Source: Nocardia cyriacigeorgica
Lineage (GTDB): Bacteria; Actinomycetota; Actinomycetes; Mycobacteriales; Mycobacteriaceae
Reading direction: 5' to 3'
Assembly (NCBI RefSeq): GCF_010868145.1
Contig: NZ_JAAGUY010000005.1
Span: 1 to 64,000, forward strand
Length of the DNA stretch: 64,000 nucleotides
The position numbers were made by a program, and so were the translations under genes. Below the pieces are notes generated by a model. The model was not told where the DNA came from. It searched no databases and saw only the letters and a program-made list of their open reading frames with translations. Shown here one piece after another: positions 25,820-35,516 of the stretch (the stretch's first letter is position 1; every line of letters begins with the position of its first letter).

Positions 25820-27865
25820 GTGACATCGTCGGGTCGTCCGTTCATGTTGGACCGCCGCGCGTTCTTGGTCGCCTTGGGCGTGGTGCCGGCGGCGGCGCTG
25901 CTGGCGTCCTGTTCGGAGGATGAGGCGGCCCAGCCGTTGACGCAGGTCGATATGACCGGCTCCGACCCCGCGATCCGGGCGCAGGACGATCTGTACCGGC
26001 ATGTCAACGGCAAGTGGCTGCGCGAATACCAGCTGCCGCCGGACAAGGTCTCCTACGGTGCGATCAGCGAGGCCAACGACCGCACCGAATCGCAGTTGCG
26101 CGAGATCATCGAGTCCATTTCCGACCCGGAGCAGGGGTCGGAAGCGCAGCAGATCCGCGATCTGTACGACGCCAGGATGAATCTCGACGAGATCGAGCAG
26201 CTCGGCCTCACCCCGTTGGAACCGATGTTCGCCGAGATCGATGGCGCGAAGACCAAGGCCGATCTGGCCGCGGTGATGGGCGCGCTGCCGATCGGCGGGC
26301 TGATCGGGATCGGCATCAGCATCGATCGCAAGAACTCCGACGCCTACATTCCCTCGGTCGGCCAGTCCGGCATCGGGTTGAGCGAGCAGTACTACCGCAA
26401 GCCGGAGTACGCCGAGCAGCTGGCCGGGTATCGGGCCTTCAACGAGCGTCTCGCCGCGGCAGCAGGCATGCCCGACCCCGCAGGCCTGGCCCAGCGCAAC
26501 CTCGACCTGGAGACCAGGATCGCCGCGGCGCACTGGGACAATGTCCGCAACCGCGACACCGACGCCACCTACAACCGGATGAGCTGGGACGCGACCAAGG
26601 CGCTCGCGACAGAATTCGACTGGGAGCCCTGGCTGGCCTCATCCACCGCGGGGAAGCCGAAGGACCTGTTCGCCGAGATCGTGGTCAATCAGCCGTCCTT
26701 CGTCACCGAGGCGGGCAAGATCTGGGCAGAGACCGATATCGCGATGTGGCGCGATTATCTGAAGCTCACCCTGTTGCGCCAGTACGCGCGGTTCCTGCCG
26801 AAGGCCTTCTCCGACGCCAATTTCGATTTCAACGGCAGGCTGATGGCCGGGCTTCAGGAGCGTCCCGAGCAGTGGAAGTCCGCGGTCGGAACGGTGGACT
26901 CGAACCTGGGCGAGCAGCTGGGCAAGCTGTATGTGGACAAGCATTTCCCGCCCGAGGCCAAGGAGCGGGCCATGGAGATGGTGGACGATCTGTTCGCCGC
27001 CTACCGGGAGAACTTCACCAATTCCACCTGGATGTCGCCGGAGACCAGGCAGGCCTCGCTCGAGAAGCTCGACAAGATCAACCCCAAGATCGGCTATCCG
27101 GACAAGTGGGTGGACTATTCCGAGCTGAAGATCACCAGGGGCAAGCTCATCGAATCCCTGCGTGCGGTCAACGATTTCGAGGTGAAGCGCGCCCTCGACC
27201 GGTTGGGAACCAAGGTCGACGACTCCGAATGGGCGATGTCGCCGCAAACGGTGAACGCCTACTACATGGCGTCCACCAATGAGATCGCCTTCCCGGCCGC
27301 GTACCTACAGCCACCGTTCTTCGACAAGGACGCCGAAGCCGCGGTCAACTACGGCGCGGTCGGTGCGACCATCGGCCACGAGATCGGGCACGGGTTCGAC
27401 GATCAAGGCTCGAAGTTCGACGGTGACGGCAATCGTCGCGACTGGTGGACCGAGGCCGATCGCGCCGCCTTCGACGCGAAGACCCAGCAGCTGATCGACC
27501 AGTACAACGTCCTGGTCCCGGAGGGCCTCGATCCCGAACAACACGTCAACGGCGAACTCACCGTCGGCGAGAATCTGGCCGATCTGCGCGGCTTGCAGAT
27601 CGCACTCGCGGCGTTCCGGATCGCCGAAAAGCGTCGTGGTGTCGAGAATCCCGACTACCACGCCATGTTCCTTTCGTGGGCGCGCGGCTGGCGCGACAAG
27701 CAGACTCGGGAGGTCACCGAGCGGCTGCTGGCCACCGACACCCACTCCCCCAACGAATTCCGCGCCAACCAGGTGGTGCGCAATATCGAGGAGTTCTATA
27801 CGACGTTCGGGGTGAAGGAAGGCGACAAGTTGTTCCTGCCGAAGGATCAGCGCGTCAGCTTGTGA
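25820..27865 (+). CDS. M13 (neprilysin-like) zinc metallopeptidase lipoprotein
   Basis: 681 residues from a GTG preceded by GAGAGGAAG. The N-terminus has twin arginines (DRRAFLVALG) and a lipobox (LLASC), so it is probably Tat-exported and lipid-anchored. Peptidase_M13_N then M13 domains: NAYY, zinc motif HEIGH (His520, Glu521, His524), and GENLADLRG with Glu584 as third ligand. Family members degrade peptides at the cell surface. Divergent from rplN. An ATG eight codons in (MLDRRAFL) is an alternative start. Confidence 0.93.
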   Translation: MTSSGRPFMLDRRAFLVALGVVPAAALLASCSEDEAAQPLTQVDMTGSDPAIRAQDDLYRHVNGKWLREYQLPPDKVSYGAISEANDRTESQLREIIESISDPEQGSEAQQIRDLYDARMNLDEIEQLGLTPLEPMFAEIDGAKTKADLAAVMGALPIGGLIGIGISIDRKNSDAYIPSVGQSGIGLSEQYYRKPEYAEQLAGYRAFNERLAAAAGMPDPAGLAQRNLDLETRIAAAHWDNVRNRDTDATYNRMSWDATKALATEFDWEPWLASSTAGKPKDLFAEIVVNQPSFVTEAGKIWAETDIAMWRDYLKLTLLRQYARFLPKAFSDANFDFNGRLMAGLQERPEQWKSAVGTVDSNLGEQLGKLYVDKHFPPEAKERAMEMVDDLFAAYRENFTNSTWMSPETRQASLEKLDKINPKIGYPDKWVDYSELKITRGKLIESLRAVNDFEVKRALDRLGTKVDDSEWAMSPQTVNAYYMASTNEIAFPAAYLQPPFFDKDAEAAVNYGAVGATIGHEIGHGFDDQGSKFDGDGNRRDWWTEADRAAFDAKTQQLIDQYNVLVPEGLDPEQHVNGELTVGENLADLRGLQIALAAFRIAEKRRGVENPDYHAMFLSWARGWRDKQTREVTERLLATDTHSPNEFRANQVVRNIEEFYTTFGVKEGDKLFLPKDQRVSL

Positions 27866-28001
27866 GTTCCGAAGGACGACCGTCCGCGCCGCACTGCCAG
27901 GCGCGGGCGGCTCGAACCGGCAGCCAGAGGCCGCCACCAGCGACGAGCACGCAGGACGACAGCGCCTCAGCGCGGGTCCACAGGCCGGCTCGGCAGCAGG
28001 T

Positions 28002-28673
28002 TCAGCGTGCGTCGCGGTTCGCCAGCAGCCCGTTGACCAGCGCGTCCAGGCCCTCTGCGTAGGTATCCTCGGCCGCCGTTGTCAGGAAGCGCTGGCCGAG
28101 CTCAGCCAGCCGGGGTAGCGACTCCGGGTCGAGGTCGGCGAAGATCTGTTCCCGATAGGTCGGGCGGTCTTCGGCGGCGCGGGCGGCCGAGCGTGCCCGG
28201 ATGATGATCTCCCCCGCCGTGTAATGCCAGATGGCCCGGTAGGCGTGTACCGCCGCCGTCTCGGACAAGCCGCAGTCCATCGCTCCGGCGACGATACTTT
28301 CGGCCACCCATAGCGCGGAGACACCGAGCAGGTCGTCGGCGGCGAGGATCTCGACGATCCAGGGGTGCGCGGCGAGCACCTCACGCATCGCGGTGGCGGC
28401 CACGATGATTCGTGCGCGCGGGTCATCCGGGAGCTGCGGCCATTGCACCCGATCGGCGTAGTCGTTGAGCAGCAGCCGGAGCAGATCTGCTTTGTCGCGC
28501 ACGTGGTGATAGAGCGCCATCGCGGTGCAGCCGAGTTCGGTGGCGAGCCTGCGCATCGTCAGCTTCTCGACGCCGTCGGTCTCGATGATCGCATTGGCGG
28601 CCGTGACGATGTCCTGGCGGGAGATCTTCGGCGGACGGCCGGTGCGGGCGGGCTGCGGCGACGTCTTCGGCAT
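28002..28673 (-). CDS. TetR-family transcriptional regulator
   Basis: 223 residues from MPKTSPQPARTGRPPKISRQ. The N-terminal HTH (about residues 20-65) reads LTMRRLATELGCTAMALYHHV, typical of TetR. The C-terminal TetR_C-like ligand domain is helical. Divergent from the broken MFS gene, with a palindrome in between, which is the usual layout of a self-regulated efflux pair. Confidence 0.9.
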   Translation of the reverse strand: MPKTSPQPARTGRPPKISRQDIVTAANAIIETDGVEKLTMRRLATELGCTAMALYHHVRDKADLLRLLLNDYADRVQWPQLPDDPRARIIVAATAMREVLAAHPWIVEILAADDLLGVSALWVAESIVAGAMDCGLSETAAVHAYRAIWHYTAGEIIIRARSAARAAEDRPTYREQIFADLDPESLPRLAELGQRFLTTAAEDTYAEGLDALVNGLLANRDAR

Positions 28674-28736
28674 ACCCCCATCCTGACCTATCCACAGACC
28701 TAGATGTGGACAGCCGTGCTCGTTGCGGTTAGTTTC

Positions 28737-28746
28737 TATACGTATA
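28737..28746. promoter_or_regulatory. Candidate TetR operator
   Basis: Palindrome TATACGTATA in the 104-base tetR/MFS intergenic region, between the two divergent start regions. The same decamer occurs at 22307-22316 upstream of the GtrA-like gene. Confidence 0.45.
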
Positions 28747-28777
28747 TAAAAACGATGCGGGCCGGCCCGGCGCCGCC

Positions 28778-29792
28778 TTGACCGCAGTCGCGGTCGCACA
28801 GTTCATGGTTGCCCTGGACATGGCGGTGATGAATGTCGCGCTGCCCTCGATCCGCACCGATCTCGGCTTCGCGCCGCTGGACCTGTCCTGGGTGGTGCAT
28901 ATCTACGCGCTCACCTTCCGATGCACGCCGCACCGAGCGCGAACCGCTGGACTACCTCGGTGCGATGACGGCTACTGCGGGCATCGGCCTGCTGGTCATC
29001 GCCGTCGTGCGCACTGACCACTACGGCTGGCTGTCCCTCATTACCGGCCTCAGCCTCGCGGCAGGCGTTCTGCCGCTGAGCTGCTTCGTCGTGATCGAGC
29101 GGCGCGCGACCTCGCCGCTGGTGCGCATGGGATTGTTCGGCAATCGCTGGGTGGCCGGAGCGAATGTCTTCGTATTCCTCGCTGCGGCAGGGCAATTCGC
29201 CACCTTCTACCTGATGTCGCTGTACATGCAGCAGGTGCTCGGCCTGAGCGCGGGCGCGACCGGCATCGCGTTCGTGCCGTTCTCGGTGACCGTCATCGCG
29301 GGCACGGTGCTCGTCACCAAGTCGGGATCGGGCCGCTCGCCGCGGTTCTGGCTCATCATCGGCGGCCTGGTCACCGCGCTCGGCTTCGGCTGGTTCGCAC
29401 AGATCAGCCCGGACGGCAGCGTACTGACCGATGTGCTCGGACCATCGATCATCTCGGGCTTCGGTATGGGCTTGTGTCTGGCGCCAGTGGCGGGCGCCGC
29501 AATGATCGGCGTCACCGGCCGTGAGGCGGGCATGGCATCGGGGGTGTTCAACAGTTCCCGCCAGCTCGGCGGCAGCGTCGGCGTTGCCGCACTGGCGACA
29601 CTCGCGGCAAGCAGGACCACCCACCCTGCCGATCCGGCCGCACTCAACAGCGGCTATGCATTCGCGCTAGGCGGCGCCGCACTGCCTTTCCTCCTCGCCG
29701 CAGCAGTAGCGGCTTTCGTGCTGCCCACCGGACGCAACGACTCCCCCACCACCGAGAACTCCGGCGACGAACTCGCGCCAGTCACCCGATGA
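28778..29792 (+). pseudogene. MFS drug-efflux (DHA2-like) transporter, internally deleted and frameshifted
   Basis: The first 45 codons read as the first transmembrane region of a drug:H+ antiporter (FMVALDMAVMNVALPSIRTD, then WVVHIYALTF). At about 28915-28930 the reading frame changes, and coding resumes at what is normally around residue 190-200 of a 14-segment transporter (LDYLGAMTATAGIGLLVIAV), continuing through the C-terminal half to 29792. About 130-150 residues with several membrane segments are missing. The only start candidate in frame is a weak TTG at 28778. It would have been the target of the adjacent TetR. Confidence 0.75.
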
Positions 29793-29803
29793 AAGGACCA
29801 GCG

Positions 29804-30190
29804 ATGACCATCGCACCGATCGACATGTTCGCTCGCGCACTGTATTTCCAGCCCGATGGCACGGTGAGCGAAGGCGAGCGCCGGATGGCCGGCGGATCGG
29901 ACGGCTGGCACCTCAGCGTCTTCCACGTCGAGACCGACGCCGACCTGCACGCCGACCACTGGGAGATGCATCCCGATTCCGAAGAGGCTGTCTGCTGCCT
30001 GTCCGGCTCATTGCGCCTCTACCTGCGGCCCGAACACGACGGCGAACCGGAAACCACCGTCCACCTCACCGCTAGCACCGCGACCATCATCCCCCGCGGC
30101 CGCTGGCATCGGCTGACCCTGGACGAACCCGGCGACATCATGTCGATCGGTGTGCGCGCGGGCAGCAAGCTGGAGCGCGTAGCGGAGTGA
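29804..30190 (+). CDS. Cupin-domain protein
   Basis: 128 residues from the ATG at 29804 with AAAGGA eight bases upstream; an in-frame ATG at 29789 overlaps the MFS stop but lacks a ribosome-binding site. Cupin motif 1 is HADHWEMHPDSEEAVCCLSG and motif 2 is PRGRWHRL, so one small beta-barrel with possible metal-binding His/Glu. The substrate is unknown. Probably co-transcribed with the MFS remnant. Confidence 0.75.
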   Translation: MTIAPIDMFARALYFQPDGTVSEGERRMAGGSDGWHLSVFHVETDADLHADHWEMHPDSEEAVCCLSGSLRLYLRPEHDGEPETTVHLTASTATIIPRGRWHRLTLDEPGDIMSIGVRAGSKLERVAE

Positions 30191-30200
30191 GCAGTCGCGG

Positions 30201-30782
30201 CTAACGAGTCAGGTCCACGAACGCGATGTCGCCGAGTATCACATGTTCCAGCCGCAGGAACCCGTCCCGATGCAGGCTGTGCAGCCGGTACTCGGCGGCG
30301 TGCGCGTCGAGCCTGAATTCGCGCACCTCCTCGATCTCGAACTTCGGATCGAGGCTGATCACCAGGTAGAGCGGGATGCCCGCCCTGGCGTACTGGACCT
30401 TTTTGTCCAGCAGATCCTCAGTAGCAGTCGACGGCGAGGACACCTCGACCACGATCAAAGCATCGCCCGCTTCCGGCTTCGCACCGCGCTCGGGCAGGCA
30501 CCGGTAGACGATCACATCCGGACGCCGGAAGGTGAATTTCGGTATGCGCCACAGCACCATGTCGATGTCGGTTTCGACCCGAACACATGGTTCGGTACTG
30601 GGGAGCTGTTCCATCGCTCCGGCCAGCCGCCGTGCCACACGGTTGTGCTCGGGCACTGGTGATTCACACACGATCACGTGTCCGTGCACGACCTCGATTT
30701 CTCGGGCGATGTCGTCGGGCAGCAGCCGATACTGCTCCTCGGTCATCTCATGCGGCAGGTCGTACGACGGATTGATCGTCAT
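30201..30782 (-). CDS. Uma2-family (DUF820) putative restriction-endonuclease-fold protein
   Basis: 193 residues. The N-terminus MTEEQYRLLPDD is the family hallmark. The PD-(D/E)XK core is visible as RRPDVIVY, ALIVVEVSSPST and DLLDKKVQYARAG. Uma2 proteins are common, poorly understood nuclease-fold proteins. Convergent with the cupin gene, 10 bases apart. The 133 bases between this gene and the ABC permease show nothing recognisable. Confidence 0.88.
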   Translation of the reverse strand: MTINPSYDLPHEMTEEQYRLLPDDIAREIEVVHGHVIVCESPVPEHNRVARRLAGAMEQLPSTEPCVRVETDIDMVLWRIPKFTFRRPDVIVYRCLPERGAKPEAGDALIVVEVSSPSTATEDLLDKKVQYARAGIPLYLVISLDPKFEIEEVREFRLDAHAAEYRLHSLHRDGFLRLEHVILGDIAFVDLTR

Positions 30783-30915
30783 GACCGAAGCCTACTGGCT
30801 GGTGCCGACCGAGGCTCGGCTCTTCGCGGCCTCGCGATAGCCCGGACCGCGAGGCCGCCGAAGATACCGGTCCAGAAGCCGCCGACGAGGGCGGCCGAGA
30901 GTACGCCGGCGCGAA

Positions 30916-31704
30916 CTACTCGGTCTTCGTGTCCCCCACCGCGAGCCGCATCGTTCCGACCACGAAGATGACCATGCATATCGCGCCGAAGTACAGCAGG
31001 GAACCGGTTTCGCCGCCGAACAGGGTCTTGATGGTCGACATCTGGCCGACGCCGAGTTCACCGTTCTTGAACGGTGACAGGCGCTGGAGCAGGATGCCCG
31101 GGTCGCCGGGGACGAAGGTGACGAATACTTCGACGCCGAACTTCCACAGCAACACGACCATCACCACCAAGCCCGGTTTGGGCATGAGGGCCGATAAGCC
31201 GAGGCCGAGGGCGCAGATCAGGATGGCGAAGATCGGCACGCAGATCAGCAGGCGGACGCCGTCACCGGAGAACGCGTCGACCTTGCCCCAGATCTCCGGG
31301 AAGATCCGCGGGAAACCGCCGAGCAGGAGGAAGGTGGTCACCAATGCGACCACGCCGGTGATCGTGCCGAACACGATCAGCTTGGCCACTGGCAGCAACC
31401 AGCGCCGCGCTTGGATACCGAAGGTGATCTCTACCGTCTTGTCCTTGAACTCCGCGCACAGCGAACTCACCCCGCCCGACATCAGGATGAAGGTCGCGAA
31501 GATCAGGATCCAGTACGTCGAGTTGTTGGTCTCCATGCCGCCGCTGCCGTTGAAGGACTGCGCCTCGGTGGCTTTCGCGATACCGAAGTTGATCAGCACC
31601 GGAATCAGGATCGCCAACGGTACGACCGTGTACCACAGCGAATTCCGCCAGGAGAGTTTGACGAGTTCGCTGCGCACGGATCGTGCGAGATAAGTGCCGA
31701 GCAT
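30916..31704 (-). CDS. ABC-2-type transporter permease
   Basis: 262 residues with six hydrophobic segments and no nucleotide-binding motif. It begins MLGTYLARSVRSELVKLSWR, a cytoplasmic amphipathic start common in ABC-2 permeases of the drug/lipid export type. Its start coincides with the last base of the ATPase gene stop, so the two are coupled. Probably last gene of the siderophore-locus transcript; substrate unknown. Confidence 0.85.
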   Translation of the reverse strand: MLGTYLARSVRSELVKLSWRNSLWYTVVPLAILIPVLINFGIAKATEAQSFNGSGGMETNNSTYWILIFATFILMSGGVSSLCAEFKDKTVEITFGIQARRWLLPVAKLIVFGTITGVVALVTTFLLLGGFPRIFPEIWGKVDAFSGDGVRLLICVPIFAILICALGLGLSALMPKPGLVVMVVLLWKFGVEVFVTFVPGDPGILLQRLSPFKNGELGVGQMSTIKTLFGGETGSLLYFGAICMVIFVVGTMRLAVGDTKTE

Positions 31705-32441
31705 CAGCGCTCACCCCCGCCCGCGGTGTATTCGACGCTGGTACGGGTGAGGTCGATGTAGGCCGATTCCAGTCGGCGGGGGCCGGACCCCTTGGCCACC
31801 AGTTCGTCCTTGCTCGTATCGGAGAGCACTTTTCCCTTGCCCATGACGACGATCCGGTCACCCGTGATCTCTACTTCGGTGAGATTGTGTGAGGCGATCA
31901 GCAGACATTTGCCTTCTGCGGCCAGGCCGACGACCAGCTCGCGCAACCACAGCGTGCCCTCGACATCGAGACCATTGGCCGGCTCGTCGAGCACCAGCGT
32001 GCGCGGATCGCCGAGCAGCGCCGACGCGATACCGAGCCGCTGCAACATGCCGTAGGAGAATTTGCCGACCGAGCGGCGCGCCACCGGCTCTAGCCCGACC
32101 TGTTCCAGCACCCGCCCGACGTTCGCCGCAGGCACGCCGCCCAGTCGCGCCTGCCAGAGCAGATGCTGTCGGGCGGTGTGCTTGGGATTGCGGGAGAACG
32201 CACCGAGACTGAACCCGATCTCGCCGATCGTGTCCCGGAAGTCCAACAGGCCTTTGTCGTTGATACGGACCGAGCCGGAGGCCGCCCGGGTGAGGCCGGC
32301 GATCATGCGCATGACCGTGGTTTTGCCTGCCCCGTTCGGCCCGAGCAGATAGGTGATGGAGCCCGCTTCGGCCTCGAAGCTGACATCGTCGACGGCGACG
32401 TTCTCACCGAAGCGTTTGGAAACGCCGCGAACGCTGATCAT
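31704..32441 (-). CDS. ABC transporter ATP-binding protein
   Basis: 245 residues. Walker A GPNGAGKTT, signature-like FSYGMLQRLG (variant of LSGGQ), Walker B LVLDEPANGLD and the H-loop ASHNL. CcmA-type ATPase partner of the following permease. Begins 41 bases downstream of the FAAL gene stop on the same strand. Confidence 0.9.
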   Translation of the reverse strand: MISVRGVSKRFGENVAVDDVSFEAEAGSITYLLGPNGAGKTTVMRMIAGLTRAASGSVRINDKGLLDFRDTIGEIGFSLGAFSRNPKHTARQHLLWQARLGGVPAANVGRVLEQVGLEPVARRSVGKFSYGMLQRLGIASALLGDPRTLVLDEPANGLDVEGTLWLRELVVGLAAEGKCLLIASHNLTEVEITGDRIVVMGKGKVLSDTSKDELVAKGSGPRRLESAYIDLTRTSVEYTAGGGER

Positions 32442-32482
32442 GAAAGAGAAATCCTGGTAGCTATTGCTGAAAGACGTTTCCG

Positions 32483-34123
32483 TCAGGCGGGGATCAGGCT
32501 TGCCGCCGAGGAGCGACGCAGCTTGCCGGACGGGGTCTTGGGCAGCGCACCCTTGTGCACGACGGTGACCACCGCGGGCGCGACACCCACATCGTCGTAG
32601 ACGGCACGGGCCACCTCCTTGCGGATGCGCTCGCTCTCGTCAGCGTCCGCCGCCACATCGGATTCGACGATGACAGCGATGCCTTCCCTCGCCATATGGG
32701 ACAGCCGGACCGCGACGGCAGCGATACTGCCGGGCCGCACACCGGGGACGATGCCCGCCGCCCGCTCGACCACGGTCGGGGAGATATTGCGGCCCGCGAC
32801 GATGATGACGTCCTTCTTGCGGCCGGACACCACGACCTCACCGGTACCTGCCACGACGTAGCCGAGATCGCCGGTGGACAGCCACCCCTCGGCGTCGTTG
32901 GCCGAGACGTAGCCGTCGGGGCCGAGGTAGCGCTTGGTCACGGCCTCGCCGCGCACCAGGATATTGCCGACGTGATCGGCGGGCAGCGTCTCGCCGTTGT
33001 CGTCGACCACCTTCAGCTCGATCCCGGGAACCGGGACGCCGAGCCGCATCATGGTGCGGGCGCGCGTGACATCCTCGCGCTGCACGACACCGTCGGCCTC
33101 GACCCGCTCCGCGTCGATGACGTCGACGGTGTACCGCTCGGCGGCAGCGGTGAACGACACCGCGAGCGTGGTCTCGGCCATACCGTAGGACGGCATCAGC
33201 GCTTCGGCACGGAAGCCGAAACGTTCGGCCTCGCTGACGAACTCCACGAGGGTGCTCTCATCGACGGCCTCCGCGCCGTTCACCGCGACGCGCATGGACG
33301 ACAGGTCGTAGGCGCCGTCCTCGGCTCGGCGCAACCGGCGGGCGAGCAGCGAGTAGGCGAAATTGGGTGCCGCGGTGAGTGTTCCACCGAAGCGGGTGAT
33401 GAGTTCGGCCCACGACAATGGGTTCTTGAGGAAGCCGAGCGGGGTGATGATGACCGAGGTTGCCTGCGCGAACATCGGTGTCATCAGCATGCCGATCATG
33501 CCCATGTCGTGGTACAGGGGCAGCCAGCTCACGACCACCTCGTCGGACGCGATCTCGGCCGCCGTGACCATCGCCACCTGGTTCTGATGCATGTTCGCGT
33601 AGGAGATGGCGACGGCCTTCGGCACACCCGTGGTACCGGAGGTCAGCTGGAGGATCGCGATGTCCTCCTCATCGGTTGGCACATGCGGCAGTTCCTCGGA
33701 CCGAGCGGCCAGCTCGTCGATCGACACGAACGGGACGCCGATATCGAGCCCCTGCACCGCCTCGGTGAACGGCGCGCCGACCACGACGACGCGGGCATCC
33801 AGCATCTCGATCACCGCGCGCGTATCCGCCACCCAGGTCTCGAGATTGGTGCGCGGGGTGGGCTGATGCAGCATCGTGAAGGCACCACCGCGCATCCAGA
33901 TCGCCTGCACGCTCACTGCCACGTCGCCAGGGGTGCCCGCCAGGACGGCGACCGAATCGCCAGGCACCACACCGGCTTCGGCCAGACCGCCCGCGACCCG
34001 GCGGGCCACCGACCGCACCTGGTCCCAGGATCGAAACGTCAGATCCGATGATTCGATACCGCTCCACAGGCCGTTGACCTCCGAAGCGGGCTGCTCGAAA
34101 AGCAACTCGGTGATTCTGCTCAT
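32483..34123 (-). CDS. Fatty acyl-AMP ligase (MbtM-like)
   Basis: 546 residues from MSRITELLFEQPASEVNG; GGAAGAGG is upstream of the ATG. ANL fold: P-loop LTSGTTGVPKAV, SYGMAETT, STGDLGYV, and the C-terminal lysine in PKTPSGKLRR. Its length and close neighbours (acyl-CoA dehydrogenase, stand-alone ACP) match the mycobactin lipid-tail enzymes MbtM/N/L, where the ligase activates a fatty acid and loads it on the ACP. Pathway role inferred from context. Confidence 0.8.
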   Translation of the reverse strand: MSRITELLFEQPASEVNGLWSGIESSDLTFRSWDQVRSVARRVAGGLAEAGVVPGDSVAVLAGTPGDVAVSVQAIWMRGGAFTMLHQPTPRTNLETWVADTRAVIEMLDARVVVVGAPFTEAVQGLDIGVPFVSIDELAARSEELPHVPTDEEDIAILQLTSGTTGVPKAVAISYANMHQNQVAMVTAAEIASDEVVVSWLPLYHDMGMIGMLMTPMFAQATSVIITPLGFLKNPLSWAELITRFGGTLTAAPNFAYSLLARRLRRAEDGAYDLSSMRVAVNGAEAVDESTLVEFVSEAERFGFRAEALMPSYGMAETTLAVSFTAAAERYTVDVIDAERVEADGVVQREDVTRARTMMRLGVPVPGIELKVVDDNGETLPADHVGNILVRGEAVTKRYLGPDGYVSANDAEGWLSTGDLGYVVAGTGEVVVSGRKKDVIIVAGRNISPTVVERAAGIVPGVRPGSIAAVAVRLSHMAREGIAVIVESDVAADADESERIRKEVARAVYDDVGVAPAVVTVVHKGALPKTPSGKLRRSSAASLIPA

Positions 34124-34232
34124 TGGTGTTCCATCCTCTTCCCGCACTGCGGTTGCGCACACGGCGCACCACGGCGTCGCATCTGAGTCGGTTCCGGCAA
34201 TTCGTGTCCGCCGACGCCGGGGTACGGCCGGA

Positions 34233-35516
34233 TCATTCCGATGTGGCTGCTGCTTCGGTGAGCACCCGGTCGAAATGCTCGACAAAGGTGTCGGTGTATC
34301 CCACCGGCAGTGCGGCGGGATCGATGACGATGCCGAAGGACGTCTTGTTGCCGAGGATCAGCGCGGTCACCGACAGCGAATAACCGGCCATCGGTGACAG
34401 CGGGGTCAATTCCGCGATCCGCTGTCCGAGCACGGCACGAATCCGCGAGAAACCGGGGTTGATTCCGATATGGATATCCGGGCTCATATGCGCCATGCCC
34501 GCGCCCGCGATCACCCGCTGCATCGCCCACGGCAGGCCGGGAGCGGTGGCGGGGGCGGCGGTGGCGAGTTCGGGACGACGCTGCTCGATGGTGGCCAGCT
34601 CCGACCGGGTCCGCTCGATCTGGCGAGCCAGATCGGCCTCGTTGCCGAGGAGGTTGAGCGGGGAGACCAGCACCGCGTTACCGGTGTGGCGGAAGCCCGG
34701 ATCGTTTGTGACGGGCAACGTCACCCGGATGACCTCGGCCGGTGTCGCAGCGACGGGCGGCGCGATGCTCACGGTCCGGCCGATCGCGGCGAGCAGGAAC
34801 TCGTGCACGGTCGCGCTGTTCTTCTTGGCGGCGCGGCGCAGATCTCGGGTGGACGCGCTGTACAGGGCGTACTCGCGCTTACCGGACTTGGTGAGCTTCG
34901 GCCAACCGCGGCCCTTACGGCCCGCGGCCCACTGCTCGTTGAAGGCTGCCTTCGATTCTTTCAGCACCTCGGCCTCGACGGCCGGGGTGCGGAAACGCGC
35001 ACTGGTCGCGAATCGCTCGAATTCGGTGAGTTCTTCCGGTGTGCCATCGGCCAGCAGCGCGGCGAAGGCCGCACCGGCGATGCCGTCGGATACGGCATGG
35101 TGCACACGCAGCAGGAAGAACTGGGGACCCGCACCGTGCGGGGTGAACATGGTGATGTGCCACATCGGCTCCGGCCGGGGCAGCGGCGTCTCCAGCAGGG
35201 TCGCCACCTGCTTGCGCAGATCCGCCTCGTCGGCGTAATCGACGGCGGCGAGATGCCGGTCCACGTCGACCTTTTCGGCCAGCACCACCTGCGGTTTGCG
35301 CCACCGTCCGTTCAGGATCCCCATGCGGAAGAGCTCGAACAGTTCGCTGCGCTCACGCACCCGCTCACGCACATCCGCGACCGCCAGCCGTTGGCCGCCG
35401 GCCTCCAGCTCGAGGAGCATCGACCAGTGCATCGGACAGCTGTCGGTATCCAGGTGCAGGTAGGTGTGATCCGACGGCGTCAGCTCGGCGACGGCCGACG
35501 TGGTCTCGGTACTCAT
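34233..35516 (-). CDS. WS/DGAT-like (wax ester synthase-type) acyltransferase
   Basis: 427 residues. Starts [20 protein letters not shown] and contains the HHxxxDG motif as [11 protein letters not shown] around residue 140, followed by the second domain of the wax-synthase/condensation superfamily ([10 protein letters not shown]). Likely transfers an acyl group from CoA or ACP to an alcohol or amine. Its start overlaps the acyl-CoA dehydrogenase stop by four bases. In a siderophore locus it may add or move the fatty acyl tail; this is inference. Confidence 0.75.
   Translation of the reverse strand: MSTETTSAVAELTPSDHTYLHLDTDSCPMHWSMLLELEAGGQRLAVADVRERVRERSELFELFRMGILNGRWRKPQVVLAEKVDVDRHLAAVDYADEADLRKQVATLLETPLPRPEPMWHITMFTPHGAGPQFFLLRVHHAVSDGIAGAAFAALLADGTPEELTEFERFATSARFRTPAVEAEVLKESKAAFNEQWAAGRKGRGWPKLTKSGKREYALYSASTRDLRRAAKKNSATVHEFLLAAIGRTVSIAPPVAATPAEVIRVTLPVTNDPGFRHTGNAVLVSPLNLLGNEADLARQIERTRSELATIEQRRPELATAAPATAPGLPWAMQRVIAGAGMAHMSPDIHIGINPGFSRIRAVLGQRIAELTPLSPMAGYSLSVTALILGNKTSFGIVIDPAALPVGYTDTFVEHFDRVLTEAAATSE

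Noticed and set aside
30779..30979. Short hydrophobic minus-strand frame between the Uma2 and ABC permease genes
   Set aside because: It contains a possible membrane stretch but overlaps the 3' end of the permease gene out of frame and has no ribosome-binding site.
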